NCBI GenBank assembly: GCA_018105865.1
Contig: CM030859.1
Span: forward strand, 5,570,343-5,634,342
DNA from: Metaphire vulgaris
Lineage: Eukaryota; Annelida; Clitellata; Crassiclitellata; Megascolecidae
Length of the DNA: 64,000 nucleotides
Reading direction: 5' to 3'
Program-made: the position numbers and the translations under genes
Shown here: positions 54,785 to 64,000 of the stretch, piece after piece
Position numbering within the stretch: position 1 is the first letter of the stretch
Layout: the number at the start of each line of letters is the position of its first letter
Notes under the pieces: model-generated
Database searches by the model: none
Seen by the model: the letters and a program-made list of their open reading frames with translations, nothing else
What the model was told of the DNA's origin: nothing

Positions 54785-54860
54785 AACCCCAATAATATCA
54801 ACTAACGTAATATCGCGCAAATGTCGGCGCGCAAATGTCGGCGCGCAAATGTCGGCCGCG
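54785..54860. repeat. GCGCGCAAATGTCGG tandem units
   Basis: ATCGCGCAAATGTCGG, CGCGCAAATGTCGG and CGCGCAAATGTCGGC in a row, with inverted partners CCGACATTTGCGCG near 54330-54350. This pairs across the nested MITE, so the arms once formed one palindrome. Confidence 0.85.
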
Positions 54861-55229
54861 CATTTGACGAGTCATCCAATTGCTTCTGGTCTCAAATATA
54901 TAACACTGCATTTAATAGAACTTTGCTCGCCTATCCAGTCGTTCAGCAAAGGTGTTCATGAGCTTCTCAATATCCAATGTACGATTCTTGTGAACAAACG
55001 TTTAAGCCCGCAACGCCATCTTGTAGATATATACAGTTGAGAACGCTTGATATTTAGACTAGTAGAACCGATCCTCAATCATCCTCCTACCACCCCCCTC
55101 ACCAAAAATTTATCTGCAATTTTGCACGAATCTCACGGGTGGCCCGATGGCAAGTGGGGTGTTAAAACCCCCTCAACCCCCCCCCCGTGCTCCCCTCCCG
55201 TGGCCCCGCCACTGAATACGAACAGTGTA

Positions 55230-56190
55230 TAGAAAAGCAGAAAACGCAGCGAGGGTGGAACATGAACTAACAGAATGGTTCAAGTCAGAAGTAGGAACAA
55301 GAAAGACATAGATCTATTCTTTCGCCAATGCTTTTTATCATAATTCTTGAGGCCACATACAAAATAGCAACCAAAGACTTAAACATTGGTGTAAAGTGTT
55401 ATGGAGAAAATATTTATAATTTAAAGTTTGCAGATGATGTCACCTTGCTTGCAGAATCCAGGAAAGTTCTACAAAACTGACAGACAAAGTCAATATCACA
55501 AGCCAAAGATTCGGCCTTATGATAAACGCAGCAAAAACTAAAACCATTATGGTCAGCAAAACAGGAGAAACGAAGATGCGATTGACTCTAGAAAGTACAG
55601 AAATGGAACAGGTCAAAAGCTTTACGTATGCAGGGGGACAAATAACAAGTAATGGAAACCACCAAGAAGACATCAAACAGAAAGTAGCAAAAGGATTACA
55701 AACAATGGGAAGACTGAAACGCATCTGGAACTCTAAAGAAATTAAAATAAGCACCAAAGTCCAAATCTATAATACCGCTGTCATTCCACAGATGGATCTG
55801 AAACCTGGGTCACAAAAAGAGAAGATGAAAAAAGACTACTCGTTGCAGAAATGAGCTGCCTAAGAAGAATTCTTGGAGTTAGCAGACTTCAAAAACTTAG
55901 AAATGAAGATATACGGCAACGGATTGGATTAAAGAATACCATCATGGACAAACAGAAAAAGAAGGCTTACGTGGTATGAACATGTACACAGGATAGAAGA
56001 CTCGAGACTTCCCAAAAAAGCACTATACACATACAAGGAAGGTAAAAAAGGAAGAGGCAGGCCCAGAAAAAAATGGATAGACAACATAAAAGAAGATTTT
56101 AAAGAAAGACAACTGACAATTGCAGAAGGAGGAAAATTAACATTTGACAAAAAAGCCTGGAAATGTTTTCTGACTAGCTATTGCCACTAA
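55230..56190 (+). mobile_element. RTE-type LINE, RT catalytic core to C-terminus
   Basis: Plus strand: YNLKFADDVTLLAESRK (catalytic F/YADD, about 55420-55460), LMINAAKTKTIMVSKT, KSFTYAGGQITSNGNHQEDI, RLKRIWNSKEIKISTKVQIY (55519-55854), then shifted AEMSCLRRILGVSRL, GKKGRGRPRKKWIDNIKEDF and a final KAWKCFLTS. Only a few shifts separate the pieces, so this is one of the better preserved RTE copies. Confidence 0.9.
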
Positions 56191-56208
56191 TGAGTTGGCA
56201 GAGAGCAA

Positions 56209-56470
56209 TTATGATGAATCGACGTCGTCATCGTTAGAAGCGTTCGTCGTCACGTGACCAAGTCCATGCCGCGGCTCTCTGCTGACGATGTTCCTTATTA
56301 TGACGTTCCATGTCCTTGACCTTCGATCGACTTTCCATGTTGCTGTCAGCGCCGACAGCACACTCCTGTACTTCACCAACTGGACCTCCATTCGGGAACA
56401 GGTCGATAGTTGGAATAGACGGTGTAACAGTTTGCTCTGGTTTGCCCGCATTTGGCTTTTTCTCCCGATT
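56209..56470 (-). mobile_element. RTE-like LINE C-terminus with (ATC)-type end
   Basis: Minus strand: ALTATWKVDRRSRTWNVIIR, EPRHGLGHVTTNA and SNDDDVDSS, the last from a GAT-rich tail (56216-56232). The DRxxW-x-x-II ... DDD ending resembles other RTE-like C-termini (17375-17770). Confidence 0.5.
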
Positions 56471-56499
56471 CTTTTTCTTCTTGGTGATTTACTTGTGCC

Positions 56500-56735
56500 C
56501 AATCCACGGACGCCCGCACATTGGGGCAAGAGGGGGCACTTGCCCACTCCTGGAAAATAAAAATGCCAATATTTCCCATAGAAATTTGAAAACCTTGCTA
56601 AAATATTAACCGTTACCATTGTGTCAAGATGTGTTTCCCCCCTCTTGGAAAAATTTACGTGGCATAGCCATGACCATTATGTTTTGCCCCTCCTGGAAAA
56701 TTTTCTGTGGGCGCCCATGGCCCAATCCTACCTGC
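56500..56735. mobile_element. MITE-like repeat with GCCC(C)TCCTGGAAAA units
   Basis: CACTCCTGGAAAATAAAAAT (56545), CCTCTTGGAAAAATTTACG (56641) and GCCCCTCCTGGAAAATTTTC (56686) are repeated units with ATGACCAT/TTACCATTG between. The ends resemble GGGCGCCCACAGAAAA inverted. No duplication identified. Confidence 0.45.
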
Positions 56736-56779
56736 ATCTTACCTCCAACTCACTCGGAGCCGCAGCGGAAAATGCAGCA

Positions 56780-57025
56780 ACACACGCAAGCACCACACAT
56801 ACTCCGGCCTTCCCGTCTCATACAAATTCATTCCGATTGCATTCGAAACTATGGGACTACAGTATTCAATGCAGAAGTCAGCGAATTCATCTCCGAAATT
56901 GGTCGTCGAATCACATGCGTTACAAGAGACCCGCGAGAGTCATTCTACTTGTTCCAGGGTATCTCAGCCTGTACGCAGCGATTCAATAACGTCGCATTAA
57001 AAGTTACTTTTTCGTCGAAAACCAA
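56780..57025 (+). pseudogene. Nuclease-like mobile-element protein, C-terminal part
   Basis: One frame reads HTYSGLPVSYKFIPIAFETM then G; another continues FNAEVSEFISEIGRRITC, VTRDPRESFYLFQGISACTQ and RFNNVALKVTF. This is the end of the family whose start is at 28440-28800 (YxxL-x-x-x-Y-x-F-x-P-x-A-x-ETLGP ... LGRRL ... DxRE ... QRxSxxxQRxN). One frameshift lies between the two blocks. Confidence 0.6.
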
Positions 57026-57029
57026 AAAC

Positions 57030-58170
57030 CTGCCAGAGCTGCATCCAATCGCTGTGAGTGAACCGTTCACGCCTACGACTCCACCGATTCAAGTTGACGC
57101 TCTCATTAAGAAAGTTTCCAATAATTCTGGGTTGGAATTGAACGTAAACTTACCACAAGCTCAGACTGCATCGTCCAACTCTACACATCAAGAGCAAAGG
57201 TTTCTTCCGTTGGACGCTGATAACGAAACAGACGCACTACTATTCCAGCAAGAATTATCTTTAGCATCAACCAGAATACTGAGAGATTCGTTCTCAATGT
57301 CGAGTTTGAATGATGAAATGAGAAGCAATGAAGTGCATGGAACCATCGACCCGCAGACAAGACCTCCCGCAGCCGACAGATTTCCACTTCTGGTTACGTC
57401 ATTTCCGGTGATTTTGACTTCCGGTCTGTTGATGGTGGAGGATGAAGACTAGTGGTCGTGTAAGGTCGACGAGCTGGATAAACTGCCCTACGCCGTCGCC
57501 GTCGCCGCCACCGCCGTCGGGTCAACGGAGCTTCTGGGCAGAAATGTCAATTACGTGGAACCGTTCCACTCCAATTGCGCTCAGTGTCGCCCGAGCGTGA
57601 CGTCACTGTCACACTTGGCTTCGAATTACGTTAGACAAACGACTTCAGAAAACGCGTTCGAATGCCACGACGACGACGATGTTGGTGGTGACAGCAGAAC
57701 AAAGGAGGATGAAGAAACATTGAGGGCGTTACATCGATCAAAAGACGTCGGCGAATTCTGCGACGAGCGAGGAAAGCCTACCCATAGTCTTCGTTTAAGG
57801 AGAAGTTGCCTGAAGCGACTGAAACTCCAAGATTGCAAACGATTGAAGCGGCTCACGAATGGTGCTATCTAAGCAAAGGGACAAAACAGACGATTCACGA
57901 GGACCCCGGGTCGCTAGGATCTAGCAGCAGACTCGGTAAACATGACACGGAGATCTTGACCGACGTCGAGACTAACAACGTTGAAATCGAAGAGCTGAAG
58001 GAAGAGGCGAACGAACGATGACGACGAACGTCATCGCCGACGACAAAACCGCTCAACAGAAGAAGAAGAAGAAGAAGAAGAAGAAGAATGCAAGAACGCC
58101 ACCAAAGAAAAGCAGGTTCTTTATGAGAATGAAAACGACATTGCTGGTGAAAATGAGCCAGAAATGCCGA
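57030..58170 (+). CDS. Unrecognised open frames, possible exons
   Basis: Three plus-strand frames in succession: to 57452 (PPIQVDALIKKVSNNSGLEL, LPLDADNETDALLFQQELS), 57555-57872 (ENAFECHDDDDVGGDSRTKE, KPTHSLRLRRSCLKRLK) and 57806-58021 (HDTEILTDVETNNVEIEELK). Composition is ordinary and acidic or basic by turns, unlike LINE debris. I recognise no domain, and a host gene or further mobile-element protein are both possible. The region holds a CGCCGT trinucleotide run (57490-57520). Confidence 0.25.
58048..58085. repeat. (GAA)n microsatellite
   Basis: AAGAAGAAG run giving poly-Lys. Confidence 0.9.
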
Positions 58171-58258
58171 AAAAGACAAAGAATTAATTTTCACAGGAAA
58201 AATCTGGGGAAACAGAGGAATATAATGAAGATGAGAAAGAAGAAAAGACCGGCGCTGA

Positions 58259-58650
<392 letters not shown>

Positions 58651-58804
58651 AGCGTCACTACAATCCGCCATCCTTCAAAGCACACCACTGTCGGAAGACG
58701 AACGACTGTCATCGGCAACCGCAGAATGGTGCAGTATAACCAGCCTGCAACTGCCGAATATAAAGAAGCAACATCAGCAATAACAATGGGACAAATCCAT
58801 CAGA

Positions 58805-58925
58805 GGGTCGGTTTTCTGAACCCACACCCAACCCAACCAACCAACTTCCCAACCCAACCCAGCCCACCCAACCCATGTAAAATTCCTGTCTGCTGACCCA
58901 ACCCAGCCCGACAAAAACGTGAAAA
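58805..58925. repeat. CCCAACCCA-rich repeat
   Basis: Eight or so CCCAACC(C/A) words. Similar clusters are at 60935-61005 and 63905-64000, apparently arms of one dispersed element family. Confidence 0.75.
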
Positions 58926-59145
58926 CTACTATCGCACGTTTAAAAACATACATAAATTCAAGCACATTGCTTATTTAGAGTCGTTACTGCAACAATCGTG
59001 TATGTAATTCCCATCGGACTATTTCAATGCGTTCCACTTTAGTTGCAGACAGCAGCGATCTAGCATCTGTAAAAGTGTTTCCTACAGATGGAAAGACACG
59101 CCCTGACTGTGCCGAGCTGGCTGATATGAAGATCACAGCGTTACA

Positions 59146-59165
59146 ATAGTAGTAGTAGTAGTAGC

Positions 59166-59257
<92 letters not shown>

Positions 59258-59267
59258 ACTTTTTAGC
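59146..59267. repeat. (AGT)n microsatellite
   Basis: About 40 AGT units with one AGC, adjoining a minus-strand LINE 3' end, so an expanded tail. Confidence 0.97.
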
Positions 59268-60215
59268 GCCATTGTAGTAGTACATCAGCACCAGGTCGCT
59301 TCAGTAGGCCTAAATAATCATAGTCGTGGTCTTGTGCGCAATGACTCAATGCTGTGATTTAGAGGTCAGTCTGTACTTCCAGATTCCAGGCTAAGGCAGA
59401 TATGCAGTCAGGAATTGATGTGTTTTAAGTCTAGACCTGAAGGCAGTAAGACATTCAGGCTGGCGGAACTGTGCCGGCAGAGAATCCTAAAGTCTGGGTC
59501 CGGCAACAGAAAGAGAACGTTTTCCAGTAGTGGTCTTGCTATAGTATATGTAAAGAGACGACCTCGTTGAGTGCTGGTTGTCTTGAACAGTCAGTAATTA
59601 TCGGAGATACATTGGTTGATTTGTGTGGAGCGTCTTATGCACAATGAAACTTATCTTGAATTCGATCCTTTGTTTGACAGGCAGCCAATGAAGTGATTTT
59701 AGGATTGGTGTGAAGTGCTCATATTTGGCAGTTCCAGTGATAGCTCTGGCTAATGAATTTTCAATCCTTTGTAGGCGGTTGAAGTTAGATTTGTAAATCC
59801 CAGTATACAGCGAATTGCAATAGTCGAGACGACTCGATATCAAAGCGTTGGCCTGAGGAATAAGTGCAGAGGAAGGGATGAGATGTCAGATCCTCCTTAC
59901 ATCTCGTATGTTATAGTGAACAGAACGGCAGACGAAATCGATATGTTCTGAGAACGAGAGGTGACTGTCAAAAATTATGCCAAAATTGCGAGCCGACGGA
60001 GAAGGACGAATCAGTGAAGTGCCAATAGAAAGACACGCTGGTGACAAGTCAATCTTCTTAAGCTGAGGTGGTGTCCCTACTCGCAGAATTTGTGATTTTC
60101 CTGCATTAAGGAGTTTGTTTTTAGTTATCCAAGTGTGAACTGAAGCCAGAATGCTCGACAGACGTTCCAGCGATGGTGAGGTAGATGGTTGGTCGAAGCT
60201 CAAGAAAATGTGTAC
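59268..60215 (-). mobile_element. CR1/L2-like LINE, RT thumb to 3' end
   Basis: Minus strand: SFDQPSTSPSLERLSSILAS, KIDLSPACLSIGTSL, ARNFGIIFDSHLSFSEHIDF and HYNIRDVRRI (59886-60203), then SRLDYCNSLYTGIYKSNFNR, ARAITGTAKYEHFTPILKSL and HWLPVKQRIEFKISF (59598-59843). The 3' end is GGCGCTAAAAAGTC with the AGT tail. Few stops; one of the younger copies. Confidence 0.93.
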
Positions 60216-60334
60216 TAGTTTTTAAAAGTCTAACCTCTCAGATGACTTTCGACATCGCTTGCCATTGCCATTTTCGAGTGTAGTCTATAACATACTGAAT
60301 TATTACCTGGCAGACGTCATCCAATTGCAAGGAG

Positions 60335-60609
60335 CAGTCCCGACTACTGAGATCACAAGGTGCTAATAAACTGAAACAGCGACGCGCTCACCTTTCTCTC
60401 ATCGACCGTTCCTTCGCCAACGCTGCTCCGTCTGTTTGGAACAATCTACCGAAATCTGTCACTTCGGACTTAACTGTTTCGCTGATTGTTTTTAAACGCC
60501 GACTGAAAACTATACTTTGCAGTTTGGCTTACGCTGTTTAGGTCACATCACTCACCCCGCACTTATGATTCTTCACTTAGTGAATGACTTAATGTGCGTT
60601 AACAAATTT

Positions 60610-60610
<1 letters not shown>
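60335..60610 (+). mobile_element. LINE 3' end with (AAT)n tail
   Basis: Plus strand in a short frame: RRAHLSLIDRSFANAAPSVW, NNLPKSVTSDLT and FKRRLKTILCSL, then stop, 3' UTR and an (AAT)n tail from 60611. The WNSLP box is WNNLP here. Confidence 0.82.

Positions 60611-60669
<59 letters not shown>
60611..60669. repeat. (AAT)n microsatellite
   Basis: About 19 AAT units, LINE tail. Confidence 0.97.
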
Positions 60670-60699
60670 GCGTCGAACAACGTCAAAACATCTTTCTAT

Positions 60700-61015
60700 C
60701 TTGCTAGTTGTGGCCGGTTTAAGAAATGGCGCTCAGACAAATAATAAACGACAGTAGTCTCCGTTTATCCGTCCACGTGGTAGAGTATGTACAGGCTATT
60801 GAATGTGTTGCCAACGATGGAATCTGGGCCAACGTACATGGCGCCCATGACATAATACAAGAATCTATGGCCATCGTCAAAGCAGAAGGCTTAAACAGAA
60901 TATCTATATTTAATTAACAGGTATAGGCTAGCGGAACCCAGCCCAACCCATCAATTTTTTTCAAATCTGGACCCAACTTAATCCATGGATTAACCCAACT
61001 CATGGACAACTCTGC
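60700..61015. repeat. Dispersed repeat with CCCAACCC arm
   Basis: Shares its first 90 bp with 43100-43200 and its 60890-60980 part with 45190-45260. It ends CAACTCATGGACAACTCTG; inverted, CAGAGTTGTCCATGAGTTGG looks like a hAT-type terminus. The left end is not resolved. Confidence 0.5.
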
Positions 61016-61019
61016 AATC

Positions 61020-61680
61020 CACTGATCTCAACAGAACTCTCCAGCTTGTTCTCAAGTCACACAAGTGATTTTTGACAGAGCTAGATTGAACGCAGTAACA
61101 TGGTTCTATTTTTGTGACTCTGCAGGGAGTACAGTTTTGTCAACAGACAAAGTTTTGCTCTTGTTTTGAAAAATAATACTAGTAATGAATAAGTCCAGAA
61201 AGATTCAGCCTCTGAACGATAGCGTTTATGATATTTCGTGAAGTTATAGGGGTCTGAAAAATTTGGCTGCACTTCATCCCATGGAGGACAGAAATTTATT
61301 TGGCGGCTGCAGACACTTTCGCTGAAACTATCAGCAAAACGGCCCTCTGGGTGCAATGCAAAAAGTTGAATATCTCAAAACTACTCAAGAGAGCAGGCTA
61401 AAGGGGTTTTTGTGAAACTTTCATTTGGATGCTTGAGGAACAAGCTATTTGGAGAGGGGAAAAATTTCATAATTTGTTGAGATGACCTTTGACCTGGAGC
61501 AGAAAAATTGTTGAATTGACTTTTGGAATGACTCAAAAATACTTAAAACTTCATCCCTCTGGCTCTGATTGTGCTAATCCTAAATGTTGTTTTAAAAATC
61601 TCCTAAAAAATTATCACATGTCATTAATATCAAATGGACAAAAATATCGGGGTTAAGAAACTTTGATTTAAAATTCAAAA
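61020..61680. other. No recognisable feature
   Basis: A 91-codon minus-strand frame (61081-61356) has no recognisable domain. Confidence 0.4.
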
Positions 61681-61689
61681 TTTTATTTT

Positions 61690-61919
61690 TTAGAATCATT
61701 ATTATTAATAAATAGTAATAGTAATTAGTAATATTATCATTATTATTATAACAAATAATTATTAATAATATAGTCAGCAATAAAAATGACTACTAATAAT
61801 AACAAAATATTATTATTTTAAATAGTAATAGTAATAGTTATAGTATTAATAATATAATAATAATGATTAATAATAATAATAGAAGTAATAATAATAAATA
61901 ATAGCACTAATAATTAATA

Positions 61920-61993
<74 letters not shown>

Positions 61994-62105
61994 TGAAACC
62001 ACTAACCATAATACTTACTGGTACTTAGTTAAATTGCATTAGATGCTCTTGATATTTTTGATAATTATAATACTAATAATAATATTATTATTGCTATTAT
62101 TATTT
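61690..62105. repeat. AAT/ATT-rich low-complexity tract
   Basis: Nearly all AAT, ATT, AGTAAT and TAATAA words, with an (AAT)n to (ATT)n strand switch at about 61950, which makes a perfect palindrome of about 75 bp. Confidence 0.92.
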
Positions 62106-62313
62106 TGCACTTTTATAGTGTAATTCTAATTCTCAACGGTATCTATCGATGGCACTTCAAATTCATCCGTAAAAGACTAGCTCATTCCAAAGGTCAGTAA
62201 GAGGACAACAGAAGGCAGATTATGGGGAAATGCTAAGCTTAAAAGATGTGTTTTAACCCTAGATCAGAAAATACCCAATTTATTGGAAGATCTAACAGCT
62301 GGAGTATGAGATT

Positions 62314-62501
62314 CAGAGGCGGCGTATGGGGGTCAGCACCCACCCAGCCTCGGGCAGGACACCCGAGCAAATCGCACAAATCCGTTGAGATGTTGTTTGG
62401 AGGGAGGGGTAGTTTGAGCCGGACCCTGGTTGTGTTCAGTGGGATCAAATTACGAGATTGCATTAGACCCACCCAGCCAAAACAAACCAGCGCCGCCTCT
62501 G
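62314..62501. mobile_element. 188-bp MITE, CAGAGGCGGCG ends
   Basis: Left CAGAGGCGGCGTATGG; right, inverted, CAGAGGCGGCGCTGGTTT. Eleven bases match exactly. The 8-bp flanks ATGAGATT and ATTATAAA do not match well, so the insertion is old or only a 3-bp ATT is shared. Confidence 0.75.
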
Positions 62502-62576
62502 ATTATAAAATGGTGACGATGAAGTGGGCAGTTTGATCGGCAGGGAAGACCGATGGGCCAAACAGGAACAGTTTAT

Positions 62577-62881
62577 CAGTGGCGGTTCCACATGGGGAAT
62601 GAGTGGGGTTGCACCCCACCAGACTTTCGAAGTTACTTTTTTTGCTTGTGAAAACCTATTCGTGGGTAAAAGTCTAGTAAAGCTAACTGTGGATTACCTT
62701 TTTTGCTTGTCAAACCCTGTTTTTCTTTTTTTTCGATAAAAGCGTAGTAAAATTAGAGATACAATTCCCTTTTCCAGCCTTTTTCGGCAAAGTTTATTGA
62801 TTTTTTTCTTCTATTTTCATCCCCCACCGACTTTCTATTAATTCATTCATCCCCCACCAAGAAATTCTGGAACCGCCACTT
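62577..62881. mobile_element. 305-bp hAT MITE, TSD CAGTTTAT
   Basis: Exact 8-bp duplications CAGTTTAT at 62569-62576 and 62882-62889. Ends CAGTGGCGGTTCCACATG and, inverted, AAGTGGCGGTTCCAGAAT. It contains two TTTTTTGCTTGT(C/G)A units (about 62638 and 62698) and two CCCCCACC(G/A)A units. Confidence 0.93.
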
Positions 62882-62889
62882 CAGTTTAT

Positions 62890-63084
62890 GACCTAATTTA
62901 AAAGGTGCAGTGCGCTGATTTCACGAAGTGATGTAGTCAATGAATTCAGGAGACTGTTGATTTGGAAACAACTTAGCCACTGCGATTTCTGCCGAGCATC
63001 GAGTAAAATGCTACAAAGTCGATCGCGAGATGAACCGCGTCTTAAGATGACTGAGTCCTTGTATTACAAGTTTTATAGATGACC
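62890..63084. other. No recognisable feature
   Basis: Short unique-looking stretch before the (ATT)n array. Confidence 0.5.
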
Positions 63085-63085
63085 A

Positions 63086-63350
<265 letters not shown>

Positions 63351-63629
63351 TTATATTATATTATAATATAATTAAAATATTATACAAAACGATTCTCTGT
63401 AGGCCTATGTTTTCAAACAATGGAAGGACTACAGGTATTGTCACAGTAGCTGCATAGATATGCAAAACTTTAAGCGGAGTGATGAAACACTCGAATAAGA
63501 ATCACATTTTCTTGATTCTCCATCGTCATTGTGTCAACTCGTGCAAGGATTGTCAATACTGTCCGGTCTAATTTCACAGTGCTCGAAATGCGACACTTCT
63601 CAGCTATTTCAAGCCACACACTATACTGT

Positions 63630-63785
63630 ACACAGTATGGTTTCAGTTATTGATTATTTTTCAGTTACAGTTACAGTTCAAGTTATTGAAATTATTTTCC
63701 AGTTATAGTTACAGTTAAAGTTATTGTCATTTTCCAGTGACAGTTAATTATTTTTCAGTTATTTTCAGTTAATCGCCATTGAACA
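63630..63785. repeat. Degenerate CAGTTA/TTTTCAGTTA tandem repeat
   Basis: About a dozen CAGTTA-type words in 150 bp, arranged as TTTTCAGTTA-CAGTTACAGTT. No coding meaning. Confidence 0.85.
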
Positions 63786-63904
63786 CGTTAACGAAATTTT
63801 ATGCTTTTTCTTAATAAGCAATAACTCTTCTCTCTTATTTATTGAAAAATCTACTTAGGCCTAGGGCCATGTCCATATTTCCACATGCATGGCCATGGGT
63901 CCAT

Positions 63905-64000
63905 TTTTTAGAACCCAACCCGACCCATCAAATCTCCAACCCAGCCCAACCCACCATAACTGCCTAATTTTTTGACCCAACCCAACCCATAGATGTAAGA
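63905..64000. repeat. CCCAACCC-rich repeat, runs off window
   Basis: AACCCAACCCGACCCATCAA and similar words, the same family as 58805-58925. It continues beyond the end of the window. Confidence 0.75.

Larger units (their letters stand above)
53658..55214. mobile_element. hAT element 1.56 kb, TSD AATACGAA
   Basis: Exact 8-bp duplications AATACGAA at 53650-53657 and 55215-55222. Ends CAGGGGCGGCGCCAGACG and, inverted, CAGTGGCGGGGCCACGGG. Near the left end TTAGGG variants in both orientations occur (53690-53735). It contains the complete MITE 54468-54766 and GCGCGCAAATGTCGG repeats (three near 54818-54860, two inverted near 54325-54355). No transposase frame. Confidence 0.9.

Noticed and set aside
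56209..56619. 136-codon minus-strand frame as a gene
   Set aside because: Its C-terminal half is RTE-like with an Asp run from an ATC tail, and its N-terminal half overlaps a MITE.

Overview
This 64 kb window is nuclear DNA from an animal, most likely a non-vertebrate, probably marine metazoan; I cannot name the species. The evidence is one apparently intact homologue of an animal secreted protein (C6orf120/UPF0669), one N-terminal exon of a Notch ligand (Delta/Jagged) with a GT splice donor, TTAGGG-type repeats, many long AT-rich microsatellites, and a dense layer of LINEs and cut-and-paste DNA transposons. There are no operons, no CRISPR array and no prokaryotic gene organisation.

Only two loci look like host genes: a 166-codon single-exon gene at 12228-12728 (+) and the Delta/Jagged-type exon at 47345-47782 (+), whose later exons I cannot find in the remaining 16 kb. 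A possible extra exon lies at 11751-11984 (-). Almost everything else recognisable is mobile DNA.

Layout. 0-3.3 kb: decayed CR1/L2-like LINE pieces, an (ATTAAT)n tract and an inverted repeat made of telomere-like variants. 3.4-6.0 kb: a TA-flanked DNA element interrupted by one TTAA-type element and abutted by a second, inverted one. 6.2-14.3 kb: six hAT-type elements, each with an exact 8-bp target duplication. One of them (7513-10259) carries an inward-facing THAP-domain pseudogene at one end and an inward-facing SAP-like ORF at the other. 14.6-17.8 kb: an RTE fragment and a Ty3/gypsy gag remnant inside a LINE. 17.9-23.1 kb: one hAT element stuffed with LINEs inside LINEs, where host order can be read from exact junctions. 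23.2-36.2 kb: mariner, CR1/L2-like and RTE pieces, two of them split by later insertions. 37.6-40.3 kb: an old hAT shell holding a nested LINE, a 5S rRNA-derived fragment and a TTAGGG tract. 40.3-47 kb: a large CT/CTGT microsatellite, a LINE, and a region with seven copies of a hairpin-forming motif. 47.3-47.8 kb: the Notch-ligand exon. 49.5-52.8 kb: a decayed element of an unclassified transposon-like family bounded by (TA)n tracts, with a traceable protein. 53.4-64 kb: a tRNA-derived SINE, a nested hAT pair, RTE and LINE fragments, a second fragment of a nuclease-like protein, and large AAT/GATAAT arrays.

The genes do not form a pathway. The main biological content is a stratified record of transposition: exact target-site duplications let at least eleven cut-and-paste insertions and several LINE insertions be delimited to the base and ordered in time.
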